A stretch of DNA of 64,000 nt. Source: Chersky-840 sp963838775 (lineage in GTDB: Bacteria; Actinomycetota; Acidimicrobiia; Acidimicrobiales; UBA8190). Below the pieces are notes generated by a model. That model searched no databases. It was given only the letters and a program-made list of their open reading frames with translations, and was not told the DNA's origin. The stretch's first letter is position 1. The number at the start of each line of letters is the position of its first letter. Positions 15,173-23,989 of the stretch are shown here, in pieces. Location of the stretch: the NCBI GenBank assembly GCA_963838775.1, contig CAWISP010000010.1, positions 1 to 64,000 on the forward strand, in the 5' to 3' direction. A program made the position numbers and the translations under genes.

Positions 15173-16747
15173 ATGGCAGCGATCGGCAACCCGGGCGAAG
15201 CAGGATCCACGGCGATCGACAACGACGTAGCCGAGCTCCACAAGCTCGGCTACGCCCAGGAGCTCCGCCGCCGGATGGGTGGATTCTCGAACTTCGCCGT
15301 CTCGTTCACGATCATCTCGGTGCTGTCCGGGTGTCTCACGCTCTACTTCTTCGGGATGCAGGAGGGTGGACCGGTCGACATCGTCTGGGGCTGGATCCTC
15401 GTCGGGATCATGACGACGGTCGTCGGCCTCGGGATGGCGGAGATCGCCTCGAAGTATCCGACGGCGGGAGGCCTGTACTACTGGTCGGCCAAGCTGTCCA
15501 AGAACCAACCCGGCGCCTGGAGCTGGTTCACGGGCTGGTTCAACCTGCTCGGCCAGGTGGCGATCACGGCCGGTATCGACTACGGCTTCGCCTTCTTCTT
15601 TACATCGTTTCTCAACATGACGGCGAACTACCCCACGACGGCCGGTTACATCCTCATCATCTACGCCGGCATCCTCATCATTCACGGCCTCCTTAACACC
15701 TTCGGGGTGCGGGTGGTGGCCCTTCTCTCAGACATCTCAGTCTGGTGGCACCTGCTCGGCGTAGGCATCATCGCGGGGGTCCTTGCCTTCGTCCCGAGCC
15801 ATCATGCCTCGGCATCATTCGTCTTCACGAAGTTCGTCAACCTGTCAGGCTTTCACTCCACCATCTATGTGTTCTTCATCGGGCTGTTGTTGGCCCAGTA
15901 CACCTTCACCGGCTACGACGCCTCCGCCCACATGTCGGAGGAGACGAGGAACCCTGACATCGCCGCTCCCCGGGGGATCGTCAGTTCGATCGTCGTGTCT
16001 CTCATCGCCGGCTGGATCCTCATCTTGGCCATCACGTTCGTCATCCCCACGCAATCGGCCGTCTACGCCAAGGAGGCCGTGCAGGAGTTCGCTCCCGTGC
16101 TCATCTGGACGACCGCCGTCGGCCGCCACACCGCCGAGTTTCTGCTCATCATCGCCTTCATGGCGCAGGCCTACTGCGGCATGGCCTCGGTCACGGCCAA
16201 CTCCCGCATGTTGTACGCCTTCAGCCGGGACGGCGCCGTGCCCGGACACCGTTACTGGCATCGGATCAACCCGCGGACGAGGACGCCAACGAACAGCATC
16301 TGGTTCTGCGTGGTGTTCGCTTTCATCCTCGCCATTCCCTCGATGTGGAGCGGCGTGGCCTACGGTGCCGTCACGTCGATCGCCACCATCGGTCTCTACA
16401 TCGCCTACGTCATTCCCACCCTGCTGCGCCGTCTTCAGGGCAAGAGTTGGGAGGGTGGGCGTTGGAGCCTGGGCAAGTGGAGCCCGTTCATCGGATGGCT
16501 GGGCGTGATCTGGGTGGTTGTCATCGCCATCCTCTTCATGCTGCCGGAGTTCTCTCCGATCAACCGCGACACCTTCAACTACGCCCCCATCGCCGTCGGC
16601 GTGGTCCTGCTCTACGCGGGCATCTACTGGCTGGTGTCGGCCCGCAAGTGGTTCACGGGACCGAAGCCGCAGGGGACCGAGGCCGAGTTGATGCACATCG
16701 AGCAGGAGTTCTCACAGATCGAGCGGGAGCTCGAAGAAGTCGACTGA
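15173..16747 (+). CDS. APC-family amino acid/choline-type permease
   Basis: Inner-membrane transporter of 524 residues with about twelve helices. The start of helix 1 is GGFSNFAVSFTIISVLSGCLTLYFF. EIASKYPTAGGLYYWSAKL between helices 2 and 3 and TGYDASAHMSEETRNPDIAAPRGI after helix 6 are hallmarks of the ACT (amino acid/choline, yeast Hnm1-like) branch of the superfamily, which takes up amino acids, GABA or choline with protons. The C-terminal cytoplasmic tail is acidic (EQEFSQIERELEEVD). ATG 15173 has a GGGGG ribosome site. A decayed copy of its C-terminal half follows. Confidence 0.9.
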   Translation: MAAIGNPGEAGSTAIDNDVAELHKLGYAQELRRRMGGFSNFAVSFTIISVLSGCLTLYFFGMQEGGPVDIVWGWILVGIMTTVVGLGMAEIASKYPTAGGLYYWSAKLSKNQPGAWSWFTGWFNLLGQVAITAGIDYGFAFFFTSFLNMTANYPTTAGYILIIYAGILIIHGLLNTFGVRVVALLSDISVWWHLLGVGIIAGVLAFVPSHHASASFVFTKFVNLSGFHSTIYVFFIGLLLAQYTFTGYDASAHMSEETRNPDIAAPRGIVSSIVVSLIAGWILILAITFVIPTQSAVYAKEAVQEFAPVLIWTTAVGRHTAEFLLIIAFMAQAYCGMASVTANSRMLYAFSRDGAVPGHRYWHRINPRTRTPTNSIWFCVVFAFILAIPSMWSGVAYGAVTSIATIGLYIAYVIPTLLRRLQGKSWEGGRWSLGKWSPFIGWLGVIWVVVIAILFMLPEFSPINRDTFNYAPIAVGVVLLYAGIYWLVSARKWFTGPKPQGTEAELMHIEQEFSQIERELEEVD

Positions 16748-16932
16748 ATCTGTCACGAAGTCACCGTAGCGTCGGCGAGCTAGAGGAGGGCGGTCGAGGG
16801 CGGTCTCGTCGGCACTGTGCCGTGGTCATCTCCCGCTTACCGTCGACAACGGCTGCTGCTAGGTGTGTGCCAGCTATAGCCTGGAAGGGGATGCCAAATT
16901 GCCCTGCCGCATGGTTGACATTGGCAGCGTCG

Positions 16933-17449
16933 GCGCGGCGTCATCCCGGGGTCGAAGTTCTGGCACCACATCAGCCCCCGCACCCGTACACCGAAGAGAG
17001 CAATCTACTTCGCCGTGGTCTTCGCCTTCATCCAAGCCCTCCCGTCGATGTGGAGTGCGGTCGCGTACGGGGCGGTGATCTCGATCGCGGTCATCGGCCT
17101 CTACATCGCCTATGTGATCCCGACGTTGCTGCGCCGACTGGCCGGCGACTCCTTCACACCCGGTCCGTGGACCCTCGGGAAATGGAGCGCCGCCGTCGGC
17201 TGGCTCGGGATCGTGTGGGTCGGGATCATCACCATCCCGTTCGTGCTCCCGACGGCGAGCCCGATCACCTGGCACAACTTCAACTACACCATCGTCGCCG
17301 TCGGCGTCGTTACTGCTCTACACCACCGTCTTCTGGTTCGCGAGCGCCCGCAAGTGGTTCATCGGCCCGCGCGCCCAGGGGACGAGGCCGCCCTCGAGGC
17401 CATCGAGCAGCGTCTGAGCACGGCCGAGCAACTCGAGGCCACCTTCTGA
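16933..17449 (+). pseudogene. Decayed C-terminal half of a second APC permease
   Basis: The reading begins inside the family (IPGSKFWHHISPRTRTPKRA) and continues VVFAFIQALPSMWSAVAYGA, GLYIAYVIPTLLRRL and GKWSAAVGWLGIVWV, closely following the corresponding part of the intact permease gene just upstream. There is no N-terminal half. Near 17305 the frame shifts by one base, so that LLYTTVFWFASARKWFIG is read in another frame, and it shifts back near 17385 to finish EAALEAIEQRLSTAEQLEATF. This looks like a tandem duplication whose 5' half was lost. Confidence 0.8.
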
Positions 17450-17456
17450 TGACGCC

Positions 17457-17789
17457 ATGACCGACCCGATCGGAGCGGACGACACCCGGATCGTGACGGT
17501 CTTCCGTTCACGACTCAGGCCCGAGTCGGTCGATGAGTACCACGAGACCGCCCAACGCATCTTGGACCTGGCCCGGACCATGCCCGGGTTCGTGGACTTC
17601 AAGAGCTTCGAGGCCGACGACGGGGAACGGGTCTCGGTCGTCACCTTCGCCACCATGGCGGATCACCGCGCCTGGCGAGACCATCCCGAGCACCGCGCCG
17701 CCCAACAGCTCGGGCGCGACCGCTTCTACGCGTCGTATGACATCTCGGTCAGCGAGGTGGTCGGGGAGAGCCACTTCCCGCGCCGGTAG
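17457..17789 (+). CDS. Antibiotic biosynthesis monooxygenase (ABM) domain protein
   Basis: Small protein of 110 residues with the dimeric alpha/beta-barrel ABM fold: VTVFRSRLRPESVDEYHETAQRI, MPGFVDFKSFEADDGERVSVVTF, and WRDHPEHRAAQQLGRDRFYASYDISV, where the His-Pro-Glu-His stretch follows the usual pattern. Members range from cofactor-free monooxygenases to heme-degrading or stress proteins; the substrate is unknown. It starts seven bases after the stop of the permease relic. Confidence 0.85.
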   Translation: MTDPIGADDTRIVTVFRSRLRPESVDEYHETAQRILDLARTMPGFVDFKSFEADDGERVSVVTFATMADHRAWRDHPEHRAAQQLGRDRFYASYDISVSEVVGESHFPRR

Positions 17790-17802
17790 CAGCCCGCCCC
17801 GC

Positions 17803-17838
17803 CGGCGCCAAAGGGTCAGCCGGAGCCAAAGGGTCAGG
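17803..17838. repeat. 18-bp tandem repeat, two copies, iterating the DUF899 stop
   Basis: Two copies differing at one base fill the space between the convergent ABM and DUF899 genes. On the minus strand each copy holds TGA in the DUF899 frame, at 17836-17834 and 17818-17816. Confidence 0.85.
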
Positions 17839-18574
17839 TCGAGAAATCGGGGATGGCGGCACGGGCGGCGTCGGCACGCCCCTTGGGCTCCTCCCATTCC
17901 TCCTGCCGACCGAGGGCGGTCATGTCGAGGAAGTAGTAGGCACCCCCGAGCATCTCGGTTCCCCGCGCGTAGACGGAATAGGTGTGGAAGATCTTGTCGC
18001 CATCACGGAGGAACGTGCTGTAGCCGGGTTGCTCGGAGGATCCCTCGGCGAGCCAGCCCATGTCGTGCCGGGCAAGCTCCTGAATCGTCCGGTAGTTCCA
18101 CATCACCGGGGCCACCGAGGCGTCGATGGTCACATTGAAGTCGTAGTTGAAGTCGCTCCCGAACGACGAGTACCAGGGGAACGACCAACCCCGCTTCACC
18201 TTGTAACGCTCGATCTTGTCGAGCGGGGCGCGCGACACGACGACGAAGTTCGTGTCGCGGGCGCGCAGGTGCTCGAGCAGCCCCGCGGAGATCTCATCGG
18301 CCGCCCCGGTGCACGACGGACACCCATCGTCCCAGTCCGGGTCGAACATGAAGTGCTGGACGATGAGCTGACGCCGTCCATCGAACAAGTCGCCCAGACC
18401 GAGCGCTCCACCGGGGCCTTCGAAGACGTAGTCCTTGTCGATCTGGACCATCGGCAATTGGCGGCGCCTGGTGCTCAATGCGTCTCGCGCCCGGGTCATC
18501 GCCTTCTCTTCCTCGAGCAGCGCTTTGCGCTCGATCAGCGACTCTTCTCGTGACACGACTCTCGGAAGACTCAT
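17834..18574 (-). CDS. DUF899 family thioredoxin-like protein
   Basis: Protein of 246 residues. The N-terminus (SREESLIERKALLEEEKAMTRARDAL) is helical; the core has YVFEGPGGALGLGDLFDGRRQLIVQHFMF, then a Cys-x2-Cys in DDGCPSCTGAADE, and the ending FHTYSVYARGTEMLGGAYYFLDMT is characteristic of DUF899. The fold resembles thioredoxin/AhpC proteins, but no activity is established. ATG 18574 follows GGAGG. The gene ends in an 18-base repeat that duplicates its stop codon. Confidence 0.9.
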   Translation of the reverse strand: MSLPRVVSREESLIERKALLEEEKAMTRARDALSTRRRQLPMVQIDKDYVFEGPGGALGLGDLFDGRRQLIVQHFMFDPDWDDGCPSCTGAADEISAGLLEHLRARDTNFVVVSRAPLDKIERYKVKRGWSFPWYSSFGSDFNYDFNVTIDASVAPVMWNYRTIQELARHDMGWLAEGSSEQPGYSTFLRDGDKIFHTYSVYARGTEMLGGAYYFLDMTALGRQEEWEEPKGRADAARAAIPDFST

Positions 18575-18667
18575 GACGTCACACCTCCATACACCTCACC
18601 GGATCGGTGGTCGCGTTCGAGGTCCCAACTCTCCCACGCCGGTCCGGGAGACGGGCCCGAGGACCTC

Positions 18668-19468
18668 TCAGGCCGAGGTGCTCTCGGCCACCGGGGCGTG
18701 CACCGACCGGACGACTCCGCCCGAGACCTCATCGGTGACGGCGAACACCTTGACGGGCGCCGAGGGATTGACGGTGAAGGCGACGTCACGAGGTTGGCTC
18801 CCGAGCAGGCCCAGTGACACCGTCTGCCCCTTCACGACCCCCCACAGCTGATACGTGCGATCCGAGGGCAGCCGGGGCAGACCCGTGTTGACCAGGTAGG
18901 CCGAGCCGTCGGGGAGGACCACCACGACCGCAGCTCGGGCGCCAGGTGACGACCCGCCCGTCGACAAGCTCGAGCCCGTGGAGTCAAGGGGCACCTTCTG
19001 GGCGTTGGGCTCCAGCAAGGCGGCCTGGACCGCCTGGGTGAGCCCGCTGTGCCGACTCGCCTCGGCGATCTGGTTGACCCGCTGGTCGAGATGCGAGACC
19101 TGTACCGCCAACAAGACCGCCACCACCGCCACCGCAGCGGCGATGGCACCGGCCCCTGACCACACCAGTCGCCGACGCGCCACCGCGGAGGCGCGTCCGG
19201 GGGGAGGCGACGGTGACGCCAGGTGCAGTGGTGCGGGGCGTCGGGCCTCGGCCCCGGTGTCGATCCTCGCCGCGATCCGGTCCCAGATCTCGGGCGGCGC
19301 GTCGACCCCGACGTTGGCGATGAGGCCCGTCACCTCCCAGTGCTCGGCCACCTCGGCCGCGCACCGCGGGCACTCGGTCAGATGGGCGCGGATGGCTTCG
19401 GCCTCGTCGGGATCGACGGCGTCGAGCGCGAAGGCACCCAGGAGCTGAGCGATCTCGTCGTGGTTCAT
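18668..19468 (-). CDS. RskA-type membrane anti-sigma factor
   Basis: Protein of about 266 residues. The N-terminal ZAS domain carries His-x3-Cys-x2-Cys (HLTECPRC); a linker leads to one membrane helix (GAGAIAAAVAVVAVLLAVQV); and the extracytoplasmic RskA domain ends with ARAAVVVVLPDGSAYLVNTGL and YQLWGVVKGQTVSLGLLGSQP. It should hold its sigma factor inactive until proteolysis. ATG 19468 overlaps the sigma stop (ATGA), typical of coupling. It is intact although the sigma gene upstream has a frameshift. Confidence 0.88.
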   Translation of the reverse strand: MNHDEIAQLLGAFALDAVDPDEAEAIRAHLTECPRCAAEVAEHWEVTGLIANVGVDAPPEIWDRIAARIDTGAEARRPAPLHLASPSPPPGRASAVARRRLVWSGAGAIAAAVAVVAVLLAVQVSHLDQRVNQIAEASRHSGLTQAVQAALLEPNAQKVPLDSTGSSLSTGGSSPGARAAVVVVLPDGSAYLVNTGLPRLPSDRTYQLWGVVKGQTVSLGLLGSQPRDVAFTVNPSAPVKVFAVTDEVSGGVVRSVHAPVAESTSA

Positions 19469-20095
19469 GGTTCTGTCCATGCCGTCTCCACGCCGTGCTG
19501 CGCCAGTGCGGACCGGAGCCGGCGTAGCCCGCTGCGGATCCGGCTCTTCACGGTTCCCTCCGGCTGTCCCAGGATCGACGCCACCTCGCGGTAGGTGTGG
19601 CCGTCGAAGTAGGCCATCGATGGCGGTGCGCTCCTCGGCCGGCAGGCTCGTCACCGCCGCCTTCACCTGCTCGGCGATGGCCAGGTCCCAGGCCTGGTGC
19701 TCGATGTCGTAGCCGGACACCGCCGTCTCCCGCACGGTGCGCTCCTCGCGCTGGCGGCGGGCCGACTCGGAGCGGACGATGTCGACGGCGCGGCCGTGAG
19801 CCTTGGTCATGAGAAACGTCCGCAGCGCGCCCCGACCGGGGTCGAAGCGTTCGGGGGAATCCCACAGGTCGACAAAGACCTCCTGGGTGACCTCTTCGGC
19901 GAGATCGGCAGAGCCCAGGACGCGACGGGCCAGGGCGAGCACCGCTCCCCCATGACGCCGGTATGCCTCCGCCAACGCCGGCTCGTGCATCCGAGCGATC
20001 GCCACCATCAAGGCGGCGTCGCTGGCCGTCTCGAGCTTCAGCATGTCAGGACGTTGTTCGGAGCCGGTCACCGACCTGGATGAGCGGCGCGCCAC
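19465..20095 (-). pseudogene. ECF sigma factor (SigK/SigL-like) with a frameshift between regions 2 and 4
   Basis: The N-terminal part is a normal ECF sigma region 2 (ALARRVLGSADLAEEVTQEVF, then ALRTFLMTKAHGRAVDIVR) and continues to LPAEERTAI. At about 19612-19622 two bases appear to be missing. In the shifted frame region 4 continues correctly: YFDGHTYREVASIL, QPEGTVKSRIRSGLRRLRSAL, ending ETAWTEP-TGA, which overlaps the anti-sigma start. The expected junction is TAIE-x-AYFDG, so loss of one GA from GAGA explains it. The start is GTG 20095, six bases after a TACCCT element; ATG 20044 is the alternative. Either an assembly indel or a recently inactivated sigma factor. Confidence 0.75.
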
Positions 20096-20101
20096 ACAGC
20101 G

Positions 20102-20107
20102 AGGGTA
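20102..20107 (-). promoter_or_regulatory. TANNNT -10 element (TACCCT), leaderless type
   Basis: On the minus strand it ends six bases before the GTG at 20095 of the sigma gene. Confidence 0.5.
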
Positions 20108-20211
20108 GCCCCGTCCCGGCCCTACGCCCGGGGCACCGGGCGGATCGGCTCTTCTGCGCCGAGCCCCGTCCGACACACATCCGTGAGGCGGTCGTGTGTC
20201 GAAGAAGAGCC

Positions 20212-21081
20212 GTGACGACCGATATCGACTCCCTGATCCAGCGGTCGGGGCGCCTGGAGGTGGACGACATCGACTTCCACGCCTTCCGGCGACTCCCCCT
20301 CGACCCGGGCACCCTGCGCTGCCTCCGCTACATGCACGACGTGGAGGGGCACACCGCCTGCTACCTCCGCGACCTGCTCGCCACCCGGGCCCATCGCGAC
20401 CCCCAGGTCACGGCGTTCCTGGCCTGCTGGTGCTACGAGGAGCACTGGCACGGTGAGGCGATCGCGGAGGTCCTCCGGGCCCACGACGAGCCCGCGGGCC
20501 GGAACCGACTGGAGGCGACGCGCCGTCGCATGCCACGCCGGGACGCCCTCAAGCCCGTGGCGTTCACCATCGCCTCGGCGCTGACGCCACACATCGTCGC
20601 CGTCCACATGACATGGGGTGCCGTCAACGAATGGACGACCCAGGCCGGCTACGGGCGCCTCGCCGCCAAAGCGAAGCATCCGGTGCTGTCCGAGCTGCTG
20701 CGCAGGATCATGCGTCAAGAGGGCAGGCACATCGACTTCTATGCGCTCGGAGCTCGCCAGCGTCTTGCCGCCAGTGCCACGGCGCGACGTCTCACCCGTT
20801 TCGCCCTCCGTCGGTACTGGGCGCCGGTCGGGACCGGCGTCATGCCCGATCCCGAGGTGAAGTTCCTCGCCAACCATCTCTTCGGCGACGCCGAGGGCGT
20901 CGCCGCAGCACGGCGCATCGACCGCGCCGTCGGGCGGCTCCCGGGACTCGAGGGGCTGCATCTCGTCGAGACGGCCATCGACGACCTGACCTCGGCGCCG
21001 CGGGATATCACCGCTGGCGCCGCCACCGCACCATCCGCACAACAACACCAACAGGAAAAGGAGCAACGCCATGCTTGCTGA
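20212..21081 (+). CDS. Ferritin-like diiron protein, acyl-ACP desaturase-type fold
   Basis: Soluble helical protein of about 289 residues. Two carboxylate/His motifs are visible: CYEEHWHGEAI (Glu-Glu-His) and RIMRQEGRHIDFYALGAR (Glu-x2-His), the spacing of a four-helix diiron site. An earlier Glu in MHDVEGHTACYLRDL may supply the bridging ligand. Activity is unknown; related proteins are desaturases or oxidases. GTG 20212 is preceded by GAAGAAG. Its end overlaps tatA by 11 bases, so it is the first gene of a tat operon. The last 25 residues are low-complexity (Gln/His/Ala). Confidence 0.72.
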   Translation: MTTDIDSLIQRSGRLEVDDIDFHAFRRLPLDPGTLRCLRYMHDVEGHTACYLRDLLATRAHRDPQVTAFLACWCYEEHWHGEAIAEVLRAHDEPAGRNRLEATRRRMPRRDALKPVAFTIASALTPHIVAVHMTWGAVNEWTTQAGYGRLAAKAKHPVLSELLRRIMRQEGRHIDFYALGARQRLAASATARRLTRFALRRYWAPVGTGVMPDPEVKFLANHLFGDAEGVAAARRIDRAVGRLPGLEGLHLVETAIDDLTSAPRDITAGAATAPSAQQHQQEKEQRHAC

Positions 21082-21274
21082 AATCTTCTCGATGGACGGG
21101 ATGGTCTTCATCGTCCTCGCCGTGGCCGTGCTGTTCGGGAGCACACAGATTCCGAAGCTGGCGCGCTCGCTCGGTTCGGCTCGGTCGGAATTCAAGAAGG
21201 GCTTGGCCGAGGTGCAGGACACGTCGTCCGATACCGGGACGTCGACGGGTGCGCACATCGGCGGTCAGGCGTAG
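21071..21274 (+). CDS. tatA: Sec-independent translocase protein TatA
   Basis: Protein of 67 residues: N-terminal membrane helix GMVFIVLAVAVLFGSTQIPKL with the conserved Phe-Gly at the hinge, an amphipathic helix (ARSLGSARSEFKKGLAEVQ) and a short polar tail. It forms the pore-like component for folded Tat substrates. The ATG lies within the end of the ferritin-like gene, and AAAAGGAG upstream serves as the ribosome site. Followed by tatB and tatC. Confidence 0.9.
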   Translation: MLAEIFSMDGMVFIVLAVAVLFGSTQIPKLARSLGSARSEFKKGLAEVQDTSSDTGTSTGAHIGGQA

Positions 21275-21299
21275 GCCCGAATCGAGCGGAGGGATCGTC

Positions 21300-21743
21300 A
21301 TGATCCTCCTCAGTCCACCCAAACTGCTCATGATCCTCGCCATCGCGCTGATCGTGCTCGGGCCGGACAAGTTGCCTTCGGCGGCACGTCGGGTGGGAGC
21401 CCTGTGGAGCGACTTCACCCGCTGGCGCGCTCATCTCGAGTCCGAGGTGCGGTCCGCGTTCCCCGATCTGCCGTCGACGACGGAGATCGCCCGAGCGGTG
21501 CGCTCCCCCATCACGCTGCTCGACCGGCTGGCCGATGAACACGGCGCCACCCCGGGTGCCGGTGCGGGGACCGCCGCCGGTACCGGCACGCCAGGGTCGA
21601 CGACACACCAGCCGGAGCCGACGGAGGGACATGCCGGGAGCGAGCCCGTCGGAGGCGGTGTGCCGCACCCGGTCACGTCCCAGGCCCGACCGGTATCAAC
21701 GGCGGCCTCGACGGCAGACCACGACGTCTCCTTGATGAACTGA
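21300..21743 (+). CDS. tatB: Sec-independent translocase TatB-like protein
   Basis: Protein of about 147 residues with a short N-terminal helix (LLMILAIALIVLGPDKLP, with the Gly-Pro hinge), an amphipathic helix (AARRVGALWSDFTRWRAHLESEV) and a long Gly/Thr/Pro-rich tail. Length and the GPDKLP hinge favour TatB over TatA. ATG 21300 is preceded by GGAGGG. It sits between tatA and tatC. Confidence 0.82.
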   Translation: MILLSPPKLLMILAIALIVLGPDKLPSAARRVGALWSDFTRWRAHLESEVRSAFPDLPSTTEIARAVRSPITLLDRLADEHGATPGAGAGTAAGTGTPGSTTHQPEPTEGHAGSEPVGGGVPHPVTSQARPVSTAASTADHDVSLMN

Positions 21744-21764
21744 TACCCGTCGCCGTCGTCGCCC

Positions 21765-22514
21765 ATGTCCATCACGTTGCATCGCCCCCGGCCGCGCCGG
21801 CCGGAACCCACCTCCGTGGGCGCGCACCTCGCCGAGCTCAGGCGCAGGGTGGTCGTGACCGGCCTCGCCCTTTCCGCCACCTGCATCGTGGCCTTCGTGG
21901 CCTATCCGCAGATCCTGCACTGGCTCCAGGCGCCGTACTGCCGTGTCAGCCCACGGTGCAGCCTGTACGTCACCGGCCCCCTCGACGGCCTGACACTGCG
22001 GATCCACGTGGCGATGTACGCCGGTGCCTTCTTGGCCTCCCCGGTGATCCTGTGGCAGGTGTGGCGCTTCGTCACGCCGGGACTGCACAGCAACGAGAAG
22101 CGCTACGTCGTGCCGTTCGTCGCCGCCTCGCTCGTCCTGTTCGCGGCCGGTGCCTGGGTCGCTCTGGTGAGCCTGCCCCACGCCCTTCGCTTCCTCGGGA
22201 CCGTAGGGGGCCCGACCCTCCAACAGATCTACGACCCCAACAAGTACGTGGGCCTCGTGATGGCCCTCATGGCGGTGTTCGGCATCACCTTCGAATTCCC
22301 GGTGATCCTCGTGGCGCTGGAGCTCGTGGGCGTGGTGAGCCCGGCGAAGCTGGCGTCATGGCGCCGGTGGGCCCTCGTCGGGATCGTGACCGTGGCCGCG
22401 GTCATCACCCCGAGCGGGGACCCCTTTTCGATGCTGGCGCTGGCGATGCCGCTCTATGTCTTCTACGAAGTGTCGATCGTCATCGGCAGACTCCTGCGCC
22501 GCCGTCACACCTGA
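21765..22514 (+). CDS. tatC: Sec-independent translocase protein TatC
   Basis: Six-helix membrane protein of 249 residues and receptor for twin-arginine signal peptides. Family marks: VGAHLAELRRRVVVTGLAL at the N-terminus (the HLxELRxR motif), the conserved Pro-rich loop before SLPHALRFL, the GITFEFPVILVALELVGVV segment with its conserved Phe-Glu, and ITPSGDPFSMLALAMPLYVFYE near the end. Length is normal. Follows tatB by about 20 bases. Confidence 0.93.
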   Translation: MSITLHRPRPRRPEPTSVGAHLAELRRRVVVTGLALSATCIVAFVAYPQILHWLQAPYCRVSPRCSLYVTGPLDGLTLRIHVAMYAGAFLASPVILWQVWRFVTPGLHSNEKRYVVPFVAASLVLFAAGAWVALVSLPHALRFLGTVGGPTLQQIYDPNKYVGLVMALMAVFGITFEFPVILVALELVGVVSPAKLASWRRWALVGIVTVAAVITPSGDPFSMLALAMPLYVFYEVSIVIGRLLRRRHT

Positions 22515-22627
22515 GAGTGGCGCCCTGAGCGGCCTCGAGGGCAGGGTCGATCGCACGGTGAGTCGACACACCCGGAGATAGTGTCGAGTGCACCCACCTC
22601 GCCAGGGAGTGAAGCGGAAGGGGGACC

Positions 22628-23947
22628 ATGACACCGTTGCGGTTGCATCGGCGCGCGCCGCTCATGACTCCCGTCGTCGCGGCCGTCGTGCTGGCCCTGG
22701 GCGCGGGGCTCGCCGCGTGCAGCAGCCCCCGAGCGACCGGCGCTCCCAACGCGTCCCATTCCCCGCCGACGGTCACCGACGATGTGGGGGCCACGGGCAT
22801 CCCCGCCTTCTACACGCCTCCCGACCCACTCCCGGCGGGAGCGCCAGGCGCCCTCATCCGCACCGAGAAGGTCGACGACGTCCCGGGCGTGCCCGCCAAT
22901 GCCACGGTGTGGCGCATCCTCTTTCATTCCCTGTCGATCTACGGCCAGGACATCGCCGAGTCCGGGTACGTCGTGGTGCCGGGCACCGCGCCCCCGCCGG
23001 GCGGGTTCCCGATCCTGTCCTGGGCGCACGGCACGACCGGGTTCGCGGGCATCTGCGCCCCGTCCCTGTTCACGTCCCAGGGCAGCGTCGGGCCGTACCT
23101 GGTGCCGGGCCTGCGTGACTATCTCGATGCCGGGTTCGTCGTTGGCGCCACCGACTACGAGGGCCTCGGCACCCCCGGGATCCACCCCTATCTCCTCGGC
23201 GACAGCGAGGGCCGCGGTGTCCTCGACGCGGCCCGCGCCGCGCGCCGGCTGCCCGGCGTGCACACCTCGAGCACGGTGATGATCTACGGACACTCCCAAG
23301 GGGGCCAGGCGGCGCTGTTCGCGGGCGAGCTGGCACCGACCTACGCGCCCGACCTCCACATCGCCGGCGTGGTAGCGGCCGCACCGGCGACGGGGCTGAG
23401 CACCATTCTCGGTGTGGTGACGACGTCGGTCGGCCAGGGCATCTTGGAGTTCACGATCCCCGTCGCCTATACGTGGGCGAAGACGTATCACGACCTCCCG
23501 CTGTCGGATCTGTTCACACCCGCCGGGGCGTCGGTGGCAGCGTCGGTGGTGCCCCAGGGATGTCTTTCCGCCCTGATCTCGGCCATCGGGTCCCGCCATC
23601 TGACCGCGGCCTCGATCTTCCAACCGGGCGCGGCCACCAACCCGGTCGTGGTCGCCCACGCCAAGATGAACGACCCGGGGCGCACCAAGACGGGGGCGCC
23701 GATGCTCGTCGTCCAAGGCACGGCCGACTCCACCGTGCCCCGGGCGCTCACCGACGAATACGTCACGACCATGGCGTGTCCGATCGGGGACACCGTCGAC
23801 TACCTTCACGTCACCGGCGCCACCCACGGCACCGTCGTGAACGTGTCGGTGCCGACGATCGTGGCGTGGATGACAGCCCGCCTGCGAGGATCCACCGCCC
23901 CGTCGACCTGCGGCCGCACCGGCGACGTGGCGACCCTGACGCCCTAG
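22628..23947 (+). CDS. Lipoprotein alpha/beta hydrolase, secretory lipase family
   Basis: Exported protein of 439 residues. The signal peptide ends in LAAC (Cys31), so it is probably lipid-anchored. The hydrolase core has SWAHGTTGFAG (oxyanion region), ATDYEGLGTPG, the nucleophile elbow IYGHSQGGQAALF (Ser), VVQGTADSTVP (Asp) and THGTVV (His), matching fungal and actinobacterial LIP-type lipases. It would hydrolyse acyl esters outside the membrane. ATG 22628 has an AAGGGGG ribosome site, and TAGTGT near 22580 is a plausible -10. Placement behind tatC is suggestive, but the signal peptide shows no clear twin-Arg motif. Confidence 0.88.
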   Translation: MTPLRLHRRAPLMTPVVAAVVLALGAGLAACSSPRATGAPNASHSPPTVTDDVGATGIPAFYTPPDPLPAGAPGALIRTEKVDDVPGVPANATVWRILFHSLSIYGQDIAESGYVVVPGTAPPPGGFPILSWAHGTTGFAGICAPSLFTSQGSVGPYLVPGLRDYLDAGFVVGATDYEGLGTPGIHPYLLGDSEGRGVLDAARAARRLPGVHTSSTVMIYGHSQGGQAALFAGELAPTYAPDLHIAGVVAAAPATGLSTILGVVTTSVGQGILEFTIPVAYTWAKTYHDLPLSDLFTPAGASVAASVVPQGCLSALISAIGSRHLTAASIFQPGAATNPVVVAHAKMNDPGRTKTGAPMLVVQGTADSTVPRALTDEYVTTMACPIGDTVDYLHVTGATHGTVVNVSVPTIVAWMTARLRGSTAPSTCGRTGDVATLTP

Positions 23948-23989
23948 TCTTGCCGCCATCCCCTCGCCGGCGACATTGAATGAAAGCCG

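Noticed and set aside
23944..23956. TAGTCT at the lipase stop as a start element
   Set aside because: It resembles TANNNT, but no start codon follows at 6-9 bases (ATC instead) and no plus-strand gene begins there.
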